Assembly (NCBI GenBank): GCA_026005015.1
Contig: BPKG01000001.1
Location: 1,059,501-1,123,500 of the forward strand
Direction: 5' to 3'
Length of the DNA stretch: 64,000 bases
Source: Burkholderiales bacterium
GTDB lineage: Bacteria > Pseudomonadota > Gammaproteobacteria > Burkholderiales > UBA6910
Part shown: positions 33,393-43,789 of the stretch, in pieces
Layout: each line of letters opens with the position of its first letter
Numbering within the stretch: position 1 is the first letter of the stretch
The notes under the pieces: model-generated
The model's input: only the letters and a program-made list of their open reading frames with translations
Databases searched by the model: none
Told to the model about the DNA's origin: nothing
Position numbers and translations under genes: made by a program

Positions 33393-33782
33393 GCCCGCTC
33401 CCTGACTGAGTTGATCAGAAAAATTTGTGCATTCTACCGAAAGTGGACGGCAAACTTAAGTCCCGGAGTGCAAAAGGCGCAGAGATTCAAGGGCCTCGGC
33501 CCGTTTTGCGGGGGCGGCAAACCGCCCCCCGGCTTTCGCCCTCGCCCGCTGCCGGTCGGAGGCGCCATCGACGGCAACGCGCGCCCCACGCCGGCCTCCT
33601 GGCCTTCCCCCTGCCACCCGTTTGGGCAATAATTTCGGTAACGTACGACTTGCCGCAGGTTCGCCTAACGGGTTTCAACATCTTCGGGTTTCGATCCACC
33701 TATCCTGAGTCCCGCCCTTGAATCCCCCCGCCTTGCCGGGCGCACTTAGCCTCCGGCGCCGGCCCGGAGGGGGCGCCTATCC
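33393..33782. other. Divergent promoter region between petA and the protease gene, with two hairpins
   Basis: 390 bp without a gene. A hairpin GGGGGCGG-CAAA-CCGCCCCC lies at 33510-33529. A second, CCTCCGG (33750-33756) / CCGGAGG (33764-33770), directly precedes the protease start and pairs with its Shine-Dalgarno. No convincing -35/-10 pair stands out. Confidence 0.5.
33750..33782 (+). promoter_or_regulatory. Hairpin that sequesters the Shine-Dalgarno of the DegQ-like gene
   Basis: Arms CCTCCGG and CCGGAGG with a 7-nt loop. The right arm contains the GGAGG ribosome binding site (about 33766-33770), spaced about 12 nt from the ATG at 33783. In mRNA the stem would block translation until opened, as in RNA thermometers or translational control. 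The stem is GC-rich; its melting behaviour is unknown. Confidence 0.45.
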
Positions 33783-34940
33783 ATGCGCAAACTCTGGCTG
33801 ACTTTCTCTCAAACCGCGACCATCGCCCTGGCGGTGTTTTTCGTTGTGGCGACTTTGCGGCCGGAGCTTCTGCCCTGGACGAAGCCGGCGGAAACCGTCG
33901 CCACCGTGCGGGAAGCCGAGGCCCCTGCGCCGGCCGGGGGGTCTCCCGGCCCCTGGACCCTGAGGACGGCGGCGGCGAAGGCCATGCCGTCGGTCGTGAA
34001 CATTTTCACGTCCAAAGTGGTCACCGCTCCCCGCCATCCCCTGCTGGACGATCCCCTGTTCCGCCGCTTTTTCGGCGACGAGTTCGACGACGAGGCGCGC
34101 CAGAGTTCCAGCCTCGGCTCGGGGGTCATCGTCAGTCCCGAGGGCTACGTCCTCACCAATCACCACGTGGTGGAAAAAGCCGACGAGATCGAGGTGGCTC
34201 TGGCCGACGGGCGCAGCGCCAAGGCCCGCCTGGTGGGCTCCGACCCGGAGACCGACCTCGCCGTCCTCAAGATCGACCTGGCGCCCCTGCACCCGGCCAC
34301 TTTCGGGCGCCCCGAGGCTTCCCGGGTAGGGGACGTGGTGCTCGCCATCGGCAACCCCTTCGGCGTGGGACAGACGGTCACTATGGGCATCGTGTCCGCG
34401 GTCGGCCGCACCCATCTCGGCATCAATACGTTCGAGAACTTCATCCAGACCGACGCCGCCATCAATCCCGGCAACTCGGGCGGCGCGCTGGTGGACGCCG
34501 ACGGCAACCTGATCGGGATCAACACGGCCATTTATTCCCAAAACGGCGGCTCCATGGGAATCGGCTTCGCCATTCCCGCCAGCCTGGCCAGGCAGGTGAT
34601 GGAGCAGATCATCGCCGAAGGCGGCGTGACCCGGGGCTGGATCGGCGTCCAGATCCAGGATCTCACCCCGGAGCTGGCCGAATCCTTCCGCCTCGGCTCG
34701 ACCCGGGGCGCCCTGGTCACCCAGGTGATGAAGGGCGAGCCGGCGGAGCGGGCGGGGGTGAAGCCCGGCGACGTCCTGGTGGCGGTGGAATCCAAGCCCG
34801 TGGCCAACGCCTCCGCCCTGCTCAACCTGGTGGCGGCCCTCAAGCCCGGCCAGAAGGCCCAGCTCACCCTCCTGCGCAACCAGAAGGAGCTGCAGGTGAC
34901 GGTGCAAGTGGGCAAGCGGCCGCGGCCCGGCGCGTCCTGA
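33783..34940 (+). CDS. Periplasmic serine protease of the HtrA family (DegQ/DegS-like, one PDZ)
   Basis: 385 residues. An uncleaved or signal-anchor N-terminus (TATIALAVFFVVATL) precedes a trypsin-like domain with catalytic His in LTNHHVVEKADE, Asp in DPETDLAVLKI and Ser in NPGNSGGALVD. A single C-terminal PDZ domain (about 275-375) has GWIGVQIQDL and GEPAERAGVKPGDVLVAVES. One PDZ and a membrane anchor resemble DegS/AlgW, which trigger envelope-stress sigma factors, but no rseA is nearby. The ribosome binding site lies in a hairpin. Confidence 0.93.
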   Translation: MRKLWLTFSQTATIALAVFFVVATLRPELLPWTKPAETVATVREAEAPAPAGGSPGPWTLRTAAAKAMPSVVNIFTSKVVTAPRHPLLDDPLFRRFFGDEFDDEARQSSSLGSGVIVSPEGYVLTNHHVVEKADEIEVALADGRSAKARLVGSDPETDLAVLKIDLAPLHPATFGRPEASRVGDVVLAIGNPFGVGQTVTMGIVSAVGRTHLGINTFENFIQTDAAINPGNSGGALVDADGNLIGINTAIYSQNGGSMGIGFAIPASLARQVMEQIIAEGGVTRGWIGVQIQDLTPELAESFRLGSTRGALVTQVMKGEPAERAGVKPGDVLVAVESKPVANASALLNLVAALKPGQKAQLTLLRNQKELQVTVQVGKRPRPGAS

Positions 34941-34944
34941 AAGA

Positions 34945-34969
34945 GGGGCGGCCCGCCAGCGGGCGCCCC
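34945..34969. terminator. Hairpin between the convergent protease and tatC genes
   Basis: Arms GGGGC(g)GCCCGC and GCGGGC-GCCCC with one bulged base and a CA loop, within the 36-bp gap between the two convergent stop codons. No T run, so a bidirectional GC-stem terminator is a moderate call. Confidence 0.5.
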
Positions 34970-34976
34970 GGACGGG

Positions 34977-35765
34977 TCAATTCTCCCCGCGCTCGATGCG
35001 GTCCAGCTCCCGCTCCATTTCCTCGTCCGACATGGGGCGGTAGCCCTCCGCGGCGGGGCGGGCGAAGAACCGGGCGAGGAGGATGCCGGCCTCGTAGAGC
35101 AGGCACAGGGGCACGGCCAGCATGATCTGGGAGATCACGTCGGGAGGCGTGACGATGGCGGCGATCACGAAGGCGCCGACGATGACATAGGGGCGCGCCT
35201 GCTTGAGCTTGTCGATGCTCACCACGCCGAAGCGCACCAGCACGATCACCGCGATCGGCACCTCGAAGGTGATGCCGAAGGCGAGGAACAGGGTCATGAC
35301 GAAATCCAGGTACTTGCTGATGTCGGTCATCACCGCCACCCCTTCCGGGGCGATGGCGGTGATGAACCCGAACACCACCGGCATCACCAGGAAATAGGCG
35401 AACGCCATGCCGGCGGCGAACAGCACGGTGCTGGACACCACCAGGGGCAGGACCAGCCGCTTCTCGTGGCTGTAGAGGCCGGGGGCGACGAAGGCCCAGA
35501 GCTGGTACAGGATGTAGGGCAGCGCCACCAGGAAGCCCGTCAGCATCGCCACCTTGACCGGCACGAAGAAGGGCGTCACCACCTCGGTGGCGATCATCTG
35601 CCCGCCCTGGGGAAGCTTGGCCAGCAGCGGCTTGGCGAGCAGGGTGTACAAGTCGCGCGCCCAGGGGAACAGGGCAACGAACACCAGCAGCCAGGCGATC
35701 AGGGCTTTGAGCAGCCGGTCGCGCAGCTCGACCAGGTGGGAGATGAAGGTTTCCTGCTGGTCCAT
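34977..35765 (-). CDS. tatC: Twin-arginine translocase subunit TatC
   Basis: 262 residues, six membrane helices. Conserved start ETFISHLVELRDRLLKALIAW with the Glu used in signal-peptide recognition, and FAYFLVMPVVFGF, FGITFEVPIAVIVLVRFGVV. Receptor for folded Tat substrates, such as the Rieske protein encoded nearby. Last gene of the his-hinT-tatABC series; a charged tail (SDEEMERELDRIERGEN) follows the last helix. Confidence 0.97.
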   Translation of the reverse strand: MDQQETFISHLVELRDRLLKALIAWLLVFVALFPWARDLYTLLAKPLLAKLPQGGQMIATEVVTPFFVPVKVAMLTGFLVALPYILYQLWAFVAPGLYSHEKRLVLPLVVSSTVLFAAGMAFAYFLVMPVVFGFITAIAPEGVAVMTDISKYLDFVMTLFLAFGITFEVPIAVIVLVRFGVVSIDKLKQARPYVIVGAFVIAAIVTPPDVISQIMLAVPLCLLYEAGILLARFFARPAAEGYRPMSDEEMERELDRIERGEN

Positions 35766-35777
35766 GGCGCGGCGGGC

Positions 35778-36167
35778 TCAGCGCTTTTGCTCGTCGGCGG
35801 CGGGCCGCTCCCGCGCCTCCCCGTCCCGGGACGGAATGGAAGAGGCCTCGGCCGCGGCGGCGCCCTCGACCGCCGATTTTTCCACCGCCTCCGCCACCGA
35901 CTGCACCTCCCGTTCGGCCCGGTTCACCTCCTCGTGGATGGAACGCTCGATTTCCCGCGCCGACTCCTCCACCGAAGCGCGCATCTTGCGCAGCTCCTCC
36001 AGCTCCATCTCCCGGGCGATGTCGGCCTTCACGTCGTTCACGTAGCGCTGCAAGCGGCCGAGCATGTGCCCCAGCGTGCGCGCCACTTTCGGCAGCCGCT
36101 CGGGACCGACGACGATCAGGGTGACGAGGGCGATGACGAGAAGCTCTGAGAAACCGATGTCGAACAT
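35778..36167 (-). CDS. tatB: Sec-independent translocase protein TatB
   Basis: 129 residues. MFDIGFSELLVIALVTLIVVGPERLP is the TatB signature: one membrane helix, a GPERLP hinge, then a long charged amphipathic helix. The C-terminal third is rich in Ala/Glu/Ser and probably disordered. Between tatA and tatC; 12 bp before the tatC start. Confidence 0.96.
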   Translation of the reverse strand: MFDIGFSELLVIALVTLIVVGPERLPKVARTLGHMLGRLQRYVNDVKADIAREMELEELRKMRASVEESAREIERSIHEEVNRAEREVQSVAEAVEKSAVEGAAAAEASSIPSRDGEARERPAADEQKR

Positions 36168-36298
36168 TTTGTGCGTGAAACGCTCGGGGCAGACCTAGGA
36201 TGGGCGGGCGGAGAAAGGTCGGATGAAAAGCCGGGCGTCCCGATCCCCGGCGCCTCGGCCGCCGCCTTTCAGCGTTCACGAGTCGTTTTTCACGGCCT

Positions 36299-36523
36299 CT
36301 ACGCCTTGGTTTCGGTCTTTTCCTTGACTTCGCCCTCGATCGTCTGCTTGGAAATCTGGGACTGACCCTCGTCCTTTTCGGCCTCGCCCTCCTTCATCCC
36401 TTGCTTGAAGCCCTTGACCGCGGCGCCCAGGTCGGCGCCCATATTGCGCAGCTTCTTGGTGCCGAACACCAGCAGGATGATCAGCAGAACGATGAGCCAG
36501 TGCCAGATGCTGAAGGTACCCAT
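36299..36523 (-). CDS. tatA: Sec-independent translocase protein TatA
   Basis: 74 residues. [29 protein letters not shown] is a typical TatA opening, with the FGTKKL hinge and an amphipathic helix ([15 protein letters not shown]) followed by a Lys/Glu-rich tail. It forms the Tat pore. It starts 15 bp downstream of the HIT gene. Confidence 0.96.
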   Translation of the reverse strand: MGTFSIWHWLIVLLIILLVFGTKKLRNMGADLGAAVKGFKQGMKEGEAEKDEGQSQISKQTIEGEVKEKTETKA

Positions 36524-36538
36524 GGAGTGACTCCTGTG

Positions 36539-36898
36539 CTAGGCCGCGCGCGAGCGCACGAGCATGGGCGGCAGGACTTCCTTGTCCCCGATGACGTGCA
36601 CGTGCAGGTGGAACACCTCCTGCCTGCTGATGCGCCCGGTGTTGATGATCACGCGAAAGCCGTCGTTCAACCCCTGCTCCCGGGCGAGCCGCGGCGCCAT
36701 CACCAGGATCTTGCCGAGGACGTCACGGTGGGCATCCGTCACGTGCATGAGGGATTCCACGTGCAGCTTGGGGATGATCATGAAATGCACCGCGGCGAGC
36801 GGATTGATGTCGTGGAATGCCAGGATATCATTGTCCTCGTAGACCTTGCGGCTGGGGAGCTCCCCCCGCACGATCCTGCAGAACACGCAACTGTCCAT
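36539..36898 (-). CDS. hinT: HIT-family nucleotide hydrolase (HinT-like)
   Basis: 119 residues. Zinc-site cysteines in CVFCRIVRGELPSRKVYED and the histidine triad HLHVHVIG near the C-terminus. Members hydrolyse nucleoside phosphoramidates such as AMP-lysine. It sits between hisE and tatA, a usual arrangement in proteobacteria. Confidence 0.94.
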   Translation of the reverse strand: MDSCVFCRIVRGELPSRKVYEDNDILAFHDINPLAAVHFMIIPKLHVESLMHVTDAHRDVLGKILVMAPRLAREQGLNDGFRVIINTGRISRQEVFHLHVHVIGDKEVLPPMLVRSRAA

Positions 36899-36939
36899 TA
36901 TTTAGCTTTTATTAGACGCTCAAGAACCAGAAGAGTTTT

Positions 36940-37266
36940 TCAACGATCGACCCGGCTCGCCTTCTCGTCGATGCCCGAAATGCCCTCGCGCCGCCTCAGC
37001 TCCGCCAGGACGTCGTCCGGCCCGAGACCATGATAGGCGAGAAGCACCAGGCTGTGAAACCACAGATCGGCGGTCTCCCGCACCAGGTGGAGCTTGTCCC
37101 CCGACTTGGAGGCGAGCACCGTCTCGGTGGCTTCCTCGCTGATTTTTCGAAGAATAGCATCCTCCCCCTGGCTGAACAACCGGGCCACGTAGGAGCTATC
37201 CGGACTCGCCTGGCGGCGGGCGGCGATGACTTCCCCCAGGCGCTTGAGCACGTTCGCGTCGATCAT
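36940..37266 (-). CDS. hisE: Phosphoribosyl-ATP pyrophosphatase
   Basis: 108 residues from the ATG at 37266. The MazG-like all-helical fold is recognised by [17 protein letters not shown] and [22 protein letters not shown]. Second step of histidine synthesis. The start overlaps the hisI stop (ATGA). Monofunctional, separate from HisI as usual in betaproteobacteria. Confidence 0.95.
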   Translation of the reverse strand: MIDANVLKRLGEVIAARRQASPDSSYVARLFSQGEDAILRKISEEATETVLASKSGDKLHLVRETADLWFHSLVLLAYHGLGPDDVLAELRRREGISGIDEKASRVDR

Positions 37267-37670
37267 GATCCAGCCCCCTTCTCCCCGGCTCCCGGATAGA
37301 TCTCCCCCGGGTCCTTGAGCACCGGCTCGGTGGTGACCCACCGCCCCTGCTGCAGCTCGCGAAAAAAACAGCGCTCCCGCCCCGTGTGGCAGGCGATGCC
37401 CCCGACCTGCTCCACGATGAGGAGCACCACGTCGCCGTCGCAATCCAGGCGGATCGTTCTCACGCGCTGCACGTGGCCCGACTCCTCCCCCTTGCGCCAC
37501 AGCCGGCCCCGGGAGCGGGACCAGTACACGGCGTGGCCGGTGCGGGCGGTCTCGTCCAGGGCCTCCCGGTTCATCCATGCCACCATGAGCACCCGGCCGG
37601 TGCGGGCATCCTGGGCGATGGCCGGCACCAGCCCCCGTTCGTCCCACGCCACCTCGTCGAGCCAGCTCAC
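37263..37670 (-). CDS. hisI: Phosphoribosyl-AMP cyclohydrolase
   Basis: 135 residues. Motifs [36 protein letters not shown] and the metal-binding Asp/Cys cluster [13 protein letters not shown] plus [11 protein letters not shown] are all present. Opens the purine ring in the third step of histidine synthesis. 13 bp after hisF. Confidence 0.96.
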   Translation of the reverse strand: MSWLDEVAWDERGLVPAIAQDARTGRVLMVAWMNREALDETARTGHAVYWSRSRGRLWRKGEESGHVQRVRTIRLDCDGDVVLLIVEQVGGIACHTGRERCFFRELQQGRWVTTEPVLKDPGEIYPGAGEKGAGS

Positions 37671-37683
37671 TTCTGCCCGCCCC

Positions 37684-38448
37684 TCACCATCGCACCTCGA
37701 TGCCGTGGCGCGCCAGGTGTTCCTTGGCCTGGCGCACCGTGTATTCGCCGTAATGGAAGATGCTCGCCGCCAGCACCGCGTCGGCGTGCCCTTGCACGAT
37801 CCCTTCCACCAGGTGGTCCAGGCGGCCCACGCCGCCGCTGGCGATCACCGGGATGTCCACCGCGTCGCAGACCGCCCGGGTGAGGGCCAGGTCGAAGCCG
37901 CTCCGGGTGCCGTCCCGGTCCATGCTGGTGAGCAGCAGCTCCCCTGCCCCGAGGGCCTGCATGCGGCGCGCCCACTCCACGGCGTCGAGCCCGGTCGGCC
38001 GGCGCCCGCCATGGGTGTAGACCTCCCAGCGCTCGGCGCCGTCGACCCGCTTGGCGTCGATCGCCACCACGATGCACTGGGCGCCGAAGCGGCCGCTTGC
38101 CTCGGCCACGAAATCCGGATTCTCCACCGCCGCCGTGTTGATGCTCACCTTGTCCGCGCCGGCGTTGAGCAGGGTGCGCACGTTCTGCACCGTGCGCACG
38201 CCGCCCCCCACGGTCAGGGGGATGAACACTTGCTCCGCCACCCGTTCGATGATGCCGACGATGGTGTCCCGCGCCTCGGCGCTGGCGGTGATGTCCAGGA
38301 AGGCGAGCTCGTCCGCCCCCTGCTCGTCGTAGCGGCGGGCGATTTCCACCGGATCGCCCGCATCCCGCAGGTTGACGAAGGAGACCCCCTTGACCACCCG
38401 GCCCTTGTCCACGTCCAGACAGGGGATGATGCGCTTCGCAAGGCCCAT
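37684..38448 (-). CDS. hisF: Imidazole glycerol phosphate synthase, cyclase subunit
   Basis: 254 residues, a (beta/alpha)8 barrel. Catalytic Asp in [15 protein letters not shown] (near residue 11) and in [15 protein letters not shown] (near 130), with phosphate-binding VGGGVRT and ASGGVG loops. Uses ammonia from HisH to form imidazole glycerol phosphate and AICAR. Directly abuts hisA. Confidence 0.97.
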   Translation of the reverse strand: MGLAKRIIPCLDVDKGRVVKGVSFVNLRDAGDPVEIARRYDEQGADELAFLDITASAEARDTIVGIIERVAEQVFIPLTVGGGVRTVQNVRTLLNAGADKVSINTAAVENPDFVAEASGRFGAQCIVVAIDAKRVDGAERWEVYTHGGRRPTGLDAVEWARRMQALGAGELLLTSMDRDGTRSGFDLALTRAVCDAVDIPVIASGGVGRLDHLVEGIVQGHADAVLAASIFHYGEYTVRQAKEHLARHGIEVRW

Positions 38449-39195
38449 CTACGTTTTGCCGCTCAGCTCGTCCGCGAGCTTTTGCGCCTGGACGAAATCG
38501 AGCCGGCCTTCGTAGAGGGCCCGCCCGGTGATGGCGCCGATCACTCCGTCGTCCTCCGCCCGGCACAGGGCTCGGATGTCCTCCAGGCCGGTCACCCCGC
38601 CGCTCGCGATCACCGGGATCTTGAGCCGCCGTGCCAGGGACACGGTGGCGTCGATGTTGATCCCCGCGAGCATGCCGTCGCGACCGATGTCCGTGTAGAT
38701 GATGGCCTCGACCCCGTAGTCCTCGTACTTCCTGGCGAGGTCGAGGGCGTCGTGGCCGGTCATCTTGGACCAGCCGTCCACCGCCACCTTCCCGTCCTTG
38801 GCGTCCAGGCCCACCATGATGTGGCCCGGGAAGGCATAGCAGGCGTCGTGCACGAATCCCGGCGTCTTGACCGCCGCGGTGCCGATGATCACCCAGGAAA
38901 TGCCGTCGTCCAGGTAGCGCTCGATGGTTTCCAGGTCCCGGATGCCGCCGCCGAGCTGCAAGGGCACCTCATCGCCCACCTCCGCCACGATTTCCTTGAT
39001 TACCGCTGCGTTCCTGGGCCGGCCGGCGACGGCCCCGTTCAGGTCCACCAGGTGCAGCCGGCGGGCCCCTAGTTGCACCCAATGCCGCGCCATCTCCGCC
39101 GGACGCTCGGAGAAGACGGTCGCCGTATCCATTACCCCCTGTTTGAGCCGCACGCACTTGCCGTCCTTGATGTCGATCGCCGGAATGATCAGCAT
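38449..39195 (-). CDS. hisA: ProFAR isomerase
   Basis: 248 residues from the ATG at 39195 ([17 protein letters not shown]); an in-frame GTG two codons earlier is less likely. Barrel with catalytic Asp residues in PAIDIKDG and [12 protein letters not shown]. Fourth step of histidine synthesis. Between hisH and hisF. Confidence 0.97.
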   Translation of the reverse strand: MLIIPAIDIKDGKCVRLKQGVMDTATVFSERPAEMARHWVQLGARRLHLVDLNGAVAGRPRNAAVIKEIVAEVGDEVPLQLGGGIRDLETIERYLDDGISWVIIGTAAVKTPGFVHDACYAFPGHIMVGLDAKDGKVAVDGWSKMTGHDALDLARKYEDYGVEAIIYTDIGRDGMLAGINIDATVSLARRLKIPVIASGGVTGLEDIRALCRAEDDGVIGAITGRALYEGRLDFVQAQKLADELSGKT

Positions 39196-39251
39196 GCCCA
39201 CCCCTGCGTTGAAACCGTTCTACCCTCTCCCCGTCACGCCCGATCGGCCCG

Positions 39252-39950
39252 CTATGCCCGCACCGCGCCCGTCTCGACCCGGGAGGCCGCGGCGGAGCTC
39301 CCGGAGCTTCCGTCCCAGGCGACGAAATTGGCGAGCAGCCGCAGCCCCGCCGCCTGGCTTTTTTCCGGGTGAAACTGCACCGCGAAGACGTTCCCCCGCG
39401 CCACGGCGCAGGTGAAGGCGAAGGGATAAAGGCTGTAGGCGGCCACCAAGGCGGGATCGCCCGGCTCCGGGTAATAGCTGTGGACGAAGTAGAACCGGGC
39501 GTCTGCCGCGATGCCCCGCCATAGAGGGTGCTCGATCACCGGATAGACCTGGTTCCAGCCCATGTGGGGCACCTTGAGCTTGCGCCCCTCGGCGTCCACC
39601 ATGGCGTGGGACGGGAAACGCAGCACTTTGCCCGGCAGCACCGACAACCCCGCCACGCTCCCCTCTTCGCTCCATTCGAAGAGCATCTGCAAGCCGATGC
39701 AGATGCCCAGGAAGGGCTTCTCCCGCGCCGCCGCCACCACCGCTTCCCGCAGGCCGGTGGCCTCTAGCTCCCGCATGCAATCGGGCATGGCCCCCTGGCC
39801 GGGGAAGACCACCCGGTCGGCGGCCTCCACCACCGCGGGATCCCGGGTCGCCTCCACCCGGGCGCCGGGGGCCACGTGCTCCAGGGCCTTGGCCACCGAG
39901 CGCAGGTTGCCCATCCCGTAGTCCACGACCGCGATGCGTCCCGCGCTCAC
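39252..39950 (-). CDS. hisH: Imidazole glycerol phosphate synthase, glutamine amidotransferase subunit
   Basis: 232 residues from the GTG at 39950, which overlaps the hisB stop (GTGA). Class I amidotransferase with the nucleophile in [14 protein letters not shown] and the His-Glu pair in [10 protein letters not shown]. Supplies ammonia to HisF. The C-terminus is about 15-20 residues longer than usual ([19 protein letters not shown]), low-complexity and probably disordered. Confidence 0.95.
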   Translation of the reverse strand: MSAGRIAVVDYGMGNLRSVAKALEHVAPGARVEATRDPAVVEAADRVVFPGQGAMPDCMRELEATGLREAVVAAAREKPFLGICIGLQMLFEWSEEGSVAGLSVLPGKVLRFPSHAMVDAEGRKLKVPHMGWNQVYPVIEHPLWRGIAADARFYFVHSYYPEPGDPALVAAYSLYPFAFTCAVARGNVFAVQFHPEKSQAAGLRLLANFVAWDGSSGSSAAASRVETGAVRA

Positions 39951-40552
39951 AGGGCCCCCTTGGTGGACGGCAGCGCGCCCCCCTGGCGCGGGTCCAGCTC
40001 CACCGCCATACGCAGCGCCCGCCCGAAAGCCTTGAACACGGTCTCCGCCTGGTGGTGGGCGTTGCTGCCCGAAAGGTTGTCCACGTGCAGGGTCACCATG
40101 GCGTGGTTGACGAAGCCCTGGAAGAACTCGCGCACCAGGTCCACGTCGAACTCGCCCACCCGGGCGCGGGTGAAGGGCACATGGAACCACAGGCCCGGCC
40201 GCCCGGAGAGGTCGATGACCACCCGGGAGAGCGCCTCGTCCAGGGGCACGTAGGCGTGGCCGTAGCGGCGCACCCCCCGCTTGTCGCCTAGGGCCTGGGC
40301 CAGCGCCTGGCCCAGAGTGATGCCCACGTCCTCCACCGTGTGATGGGCGTCGATGTGCAGATCCCCTTCCGCCTTCACCTCCAGGTCCAGCAGCCCGTGG
40401 CGCGCCACCTGGTCCAGCATGTGGTCGAGGAACGGCACGCCCGTGGCGAGCCGAGCGGCGCCGTTGCCGTCCAGGTGGAGGGCGACGGTGATCCGGGTCT
40501 CCTGGGTGTTGCGGGTGACGGTGGCTTGGCGCACGACTACGCTCTCCGGCAT
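39947..40552 (-). CDS. hisB: Imidazoleglycerol-phosphate dehydratase
   Basis: 201 residues from the ATG at 40552 ([20 protein letters not shown]); the open frame extends further up but overlaps hisC. Manganese-binding motifs [29 protein letters not shown] and the second VNAHH-like region [18 protein letters not shown]. Monofunctional, without the phosphatase domain of enterobacterial HisB. Confidence 0.96.
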   Translation of the reverse strand: MPESVVVRQATVTRNTQETRITVALHLDGNGAARLATGVPFLDHMLDQVARHGLLDLEVKAEGDLHIDAHHTVEDVGITLGQALAQALGDKRGVRRYGHAYVPLDEALSRVVIDLSGRPGLWFHVPFTRARVGEFDVDLVREFFQGFVNHAMVTLHVDNLSGSNAHHQAETVFKAFGRALRMAVELDPRQGGALPSTKGAL

Positions 40553-40586
40553 CGTGGAAGGGGGCGATAGCGCATCCAGATTCGGG

Positions 40587-41732
40587 TCAGGGCTTGGACG
40601 GCGCGATGGGAGCGAGATCGGGAAGTCCGGGGGAGCGCCCGATGCCGGCCGCCGCGGGGAGGCTCGCGTCCAGGGCCACAAGGAAACGCTCGTTTTCCTC
40701 GGGCGTACCCACGGTCACCCGCAGGCAATCGGCGAGCAGCCGGTGGGAACCGCTCAGATCCTTGATCAGCACGCCCTGTCGTTTCAGGCCCTCGAACACT
40801 TCGCGCGCCCGGGCGACCCGGAATAGCAGGAAATTGGCCCGGCTCGGATACACGGTAACGCCGGGCCGTTGCCCGAGCGCCCGGGCGAGCCGCTCCCGCT
40901 CGCCGCGGATGGCGGCGGCCTGCTGGATCAGCACGTCGGATCGCTGCAGAAGGGACTCGGCCACCACCTGGGTCAACACGCCCACATTATAAGGCAGCCG
41001 TACCTTTTCCAACTGCTCCAGCCAGGCGGGCGGGCCCATCAGCGCCCCCAGCCGCAGGCCGGCCAAGCCCAGCTTGGACAGGGTGCGCATCACCAGCACG
41101 TGCTCGTAGCGCTCCAGGGCGTCCAGCAGGCTTTCTTCGGCGAAGGCGTGGTAAGCCTCGTCGATCACCACCAGCCCGGGGGCCGCCTCGATCAGGCGAA
41201 GGAGGGCCGAGCGGTCGAACAGGTTGCCGGTGGGATTGTTGGGATAGGCGATGAAGATAAGGGCGGGCCGGCGCCGCTCCATGGCGACGAGGACTGCCTC
41301 CAGGTCCAGGGAAAAGTCCGGCTTGAGGGGCACCCCTTCGTAGGCCATGCCGGCCCAGGTGGCGATCAGGCGAAACATAACGAAGGTGGGCTCCACCGAA
41401 AGCAGCACAGCCCCAGGCCGGGCGAGGGCCAGGGCGACGATCTGGATCAGCTCGTCCGAGCCGTTGCCCAGCATGAGCCCGGTGTCCGCCCGCAGCCCGA
41501 AGAACGCCCGCAACCGTTCCTTGAGGGCCGGCGCCTGGGGGTCGGGGTAGCGGTTGAGGGCCGTCTCCGCGGCGAGTCGCCCCACCTCCGCCTGCACCTC
41601 GGGGGGCAGGCGATAAGGGTTTTCCATGGCATCCAGCTTCACCATGCCCCGGCTCGGAGGCACGGGATAGGCCGAGAGGGCCAGGATCTCGGGGCGGACG
41701 AGCTGTTCGGGCTTCCGCGGCATAAAAGCCAT
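40587..41732 (-). CDS. hisC: Histidinol-phosphate aminotransferase
   Basis: 381 residues, fold-type I PLP enzyme. Substrate region [43 protein letters not shown], and the PLP lysine in [15 protein letters not shown]. Seventh step of histidine synthesis. 4 bp after hisD. Confidence 0.96.
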   Translation of the reverse strand: MAFMPRKPEQLVRPEILALSAYPVPPSRGMVKLDAMENPYRLPPEVQAEVGRLAAETALNRYPDPQAPALKERLRAFFGLRADTGLMLGNGSDELIQIVALALARPGAVLLSVEPTFVMFRLIATWAGMAYEGVPLKPDFSLDLEAVLVAMERRRPALIFIAYPNNPTGNLFDRSALLRLIEAAPGLVVIDEAYHAFAEESLLDALERYEHVLVMRTLSKLGLAGLRLGALMGPPAWLEQLEKVRLPYNVGVLTQVVAESLLQRSDVLIQQAAAIRGERERLARALGQRPGVTVYPSRANFLLFRVARAREVFEGLKRQGVLIKDLSGSHRLLADCLRVTVGTPEENERFLVALDASLPAAAGIGRSPGLPDLAPIAPSKP

Positions 41733-41736
41733 TTTT

Positions 41737-43041
41737 TTACAGTTGTTCCACCCTCAGCTCCGCCGAGCGGGCGTGGGCCTCTAGCCCTTCGCCCCGGGCC
41801 AGGGTGGCGGCAACACGGCCTAGGCGGGCGGCGGCCGCGGCGGAGACGCGGATGACGCTGGTGCGCTTCTGGAAGTCGTAGACCCCCAGGGGCGAGGAAA
41901 AGCGGGCCGTGCGGGAGGTGGGAAGCACGTGATTGGGGCCTGCGCAATAGTCTCCCAGGGCCTCGGAGGTGTACCTGCCGAGGAAGACGGCGCCGGCGTG
42001 GCGAATTTTCGGCAGCCAGCGGTCGGGATCTTCCACCGACAGCTCCAGGTGCTCGGGGGCGATGCGGTTGGCCACCGCGCACGCCTCTTCCAGGTCGCGC
42101 ACGGCGACGAGGGCGCCGCGGCCTTCCAGGGCCGCCCGGATCACCTCCCGGCGCTCCATCCGGGGGAGAAGCCTCTCGATGCTGGCTGCCACCGCCTCCA
42201 GGTAGGCGGCATCGGGGGACACCAGGATGGCCTGGGCCAGCTCGTCGTGCTCGGCCTGGGAGAAGAGGTCCATGGCGATCCAGTCGGGGGCGGTGGACCC
42301 GTCGCAGATCACCAGGATCTCGGAGGGACCGGCCACCATGTCGATCCCCACCACCCCGAAGACCCGGCGCTTGGCCGCCGCCACGTAAGCGTTGCCGGGT
42401 CCCACGATCTTGTCCACCTGGGGAACCGTCCCGGTGCCGTAGGCGAGGGCCGCCACCGCCTGGGCGCCGCCAATGGTGAACACCCGGTTCACTCCGGCGA
42501 GGGCCGCCGCCGCCAGCACCAGCTCGCTCAGCTCTCCCCGGGGCGCCGGCACCGTCATGATCAGCTCGGGCACCCCCGCCACGGCGGCGGGAATGGCGTT
42601 CATGAGCACCGAGGAGGGGTACGCCGCCTTGCCGCCGGGCACGTAGAGCCCCACCCGGTCCAGGGGCGTCACCTGCTGCCCGAGCAAAACCCCTTCTTCA
42701 TCCGTGTAGGACCAGGAGGCTTGCTTCTGCTTCTCGTGATAGGCTCGGATGCGCACCGCGGCCTGATCCAGGGCGTCCCGCTGGGCGGCGGGGAGCCGCG
42801 CGAGGGCCTGCCGCAACCGCTCCGCCGGCAGCTCCAGCTCGGCCATCGACCGGGCGTCGAGGCCGTCGAAGCGGCGGGTGTATTCCAGCACCGCCGCGTC
42901 CCCTCGGCGCCGCACCTCCGCCAGGATTTCCGCCACGGCGGCGTCCACCCGGGGATCCTGGGCGGACTCGAACGCCAGCAGCTCGGCGAGCCTCGCGTCG
43001 AAATCGGCCTGGGCCGTGGACAGGCGCCGCAGCCTAACCAT
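41737..43041 (-). CDS. hisD: Histidinol dehydrogenase
   Basis: 434 residues. Signatures [52 protein letters not shown] and [20 protein letters not shown], including the zinc-ligand His. Two NAD+-dependent oxidations of histidinol to histidine. Start overlaps the hisG stop by 8 bp. Confidence 0.97.
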   Translation of the reverse strand: MVRLRRLSTAQADFDARLAELLAFESAQDPRVDAAVAEILAEVRRRGDAAVLEYTRRFDGLDARSMAELELPAERLRQALARLPAAQRDALDQAAVRIRAYHEKQKQASWSYTDEEGVLLGQQVTPLDRVGLYVPGGKAAYPSSVLMNAIPAAVAGVPELIMTVPAPRGELSELVLAAAALAGVNRVFTIGGAQAVAALAYGTGTVPQVDKIVGPGNAYVAAAKRRVFGVVGIDMVAGPSEILVICDGSTAPDWIAMDLFSQAEHDELAQAILVSPDAAYLEAVAASIERLLPRMERREVIRAALEGRGALVAVRDLEEACAVANRIAPEHLELSVEDPDRWLPKIRHAGAVFLGRYTSEALGDYCAGPNHVLPTSRTARFSSPLGVYDFQKRTSVIRVSAAAAARLGRVAATLARGEGLEAHARSAELRVEQL

Positions 43042-43702
43042 GGGCCAGCTCCTGCCCCTGCCCCGCGCAGGCCTCGGACAGGACCCGGATCAGAGGCTGG
43101 ATCTCGGCGCGGCGCAGCTTCAACGCGGCCTGGTTCACGATCAGGCGGGAGGACACCGTCATCACCTCCTCCACCGCCACCAGGCGGTTGGCCTTGAGGG
43201 TGTTGCCCGTGCTCACCAGGTCCACGATGGCGTCGGCGAGCCCGGTCAAGGGGGCGAGCTCCATGGAGCCGTAGAGCTTGATCAGGTCCACGTGCACGCC
43301 CTTGGCCGCGAAGTGCTCCCTGGCCGCCGTCACGTACTTGGTGGCCACCCGCAAGCGGGCGCCGCGGTACACGGCGGCAGCGTAGTCGAACCCGGCCGGC
43401 ACCGCCACCATCATGCGGCAAGCGCCGATGCCCAGATCCAGGGGCTGGTAGAGGCCCGCTCCTCCGTGCTCCACCAGCACGTCCCGGCCCGCGATCCCCA
43501 GGTCCGCGGCCCCGTGCTCCACGTAGGTGGGCACGTCGGCCGCCCGCACGATCACCAGCCGCAGGTCCTCCCGGGAGGTGGCGAGGATCAGCTTGCGGGA
43601 CCGGGCGGGGTCGTCCCGGGGAACGATGCCCACGGCGGCGAGGAGCGGCAGGGCTTCCTCCAGAATGCGGCCCTTGGACAGGGCGATGGTGATTCCGCTC
43701 AC
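43034..43702 (-). CDS. hisG: ATP phosphoribosyltransferase, short form
   Basis: 222 residues, so it is the short form lacking the C-terminal ACT-like regulatory domain; such enzymes need HisZ, which is not in the window. Periplasmic-binding-protein-like fold with [18 protein letters not shown] and the PRPP loop [30 protein letters not shown]. Committed step of the pathway and first gene of the his operon. Confidence 0.96.
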   Translation of the reverse strand: MSGITIALSKGRILEEALPLLAAVGIVPRDDPARSRKLILATSREDLRLVIVRAADVPTYVEHGAADLGIAGRDVLVEHGGAGLYQPLDLGIGACRMMVAVPAGFDYAAAVYRGARLRVATKYVTAAREHFAAKGVHVDLIKLYGSMELAPLTGLADAIVDLVSTGNTLKANRLVAVEEVMTVSSRLIVNQAALKLRRAEIQPLIRVLSEACAGQGQELAHG

Positions 43703-43789
43703 GTCGGGAAAATCGAAGATTTCCGTTATCTTACCCCAGAGGGCGCGGGAGCGCCGGAGCGCGGCCGCCCTTGCCAGGGCCGGACAGGC

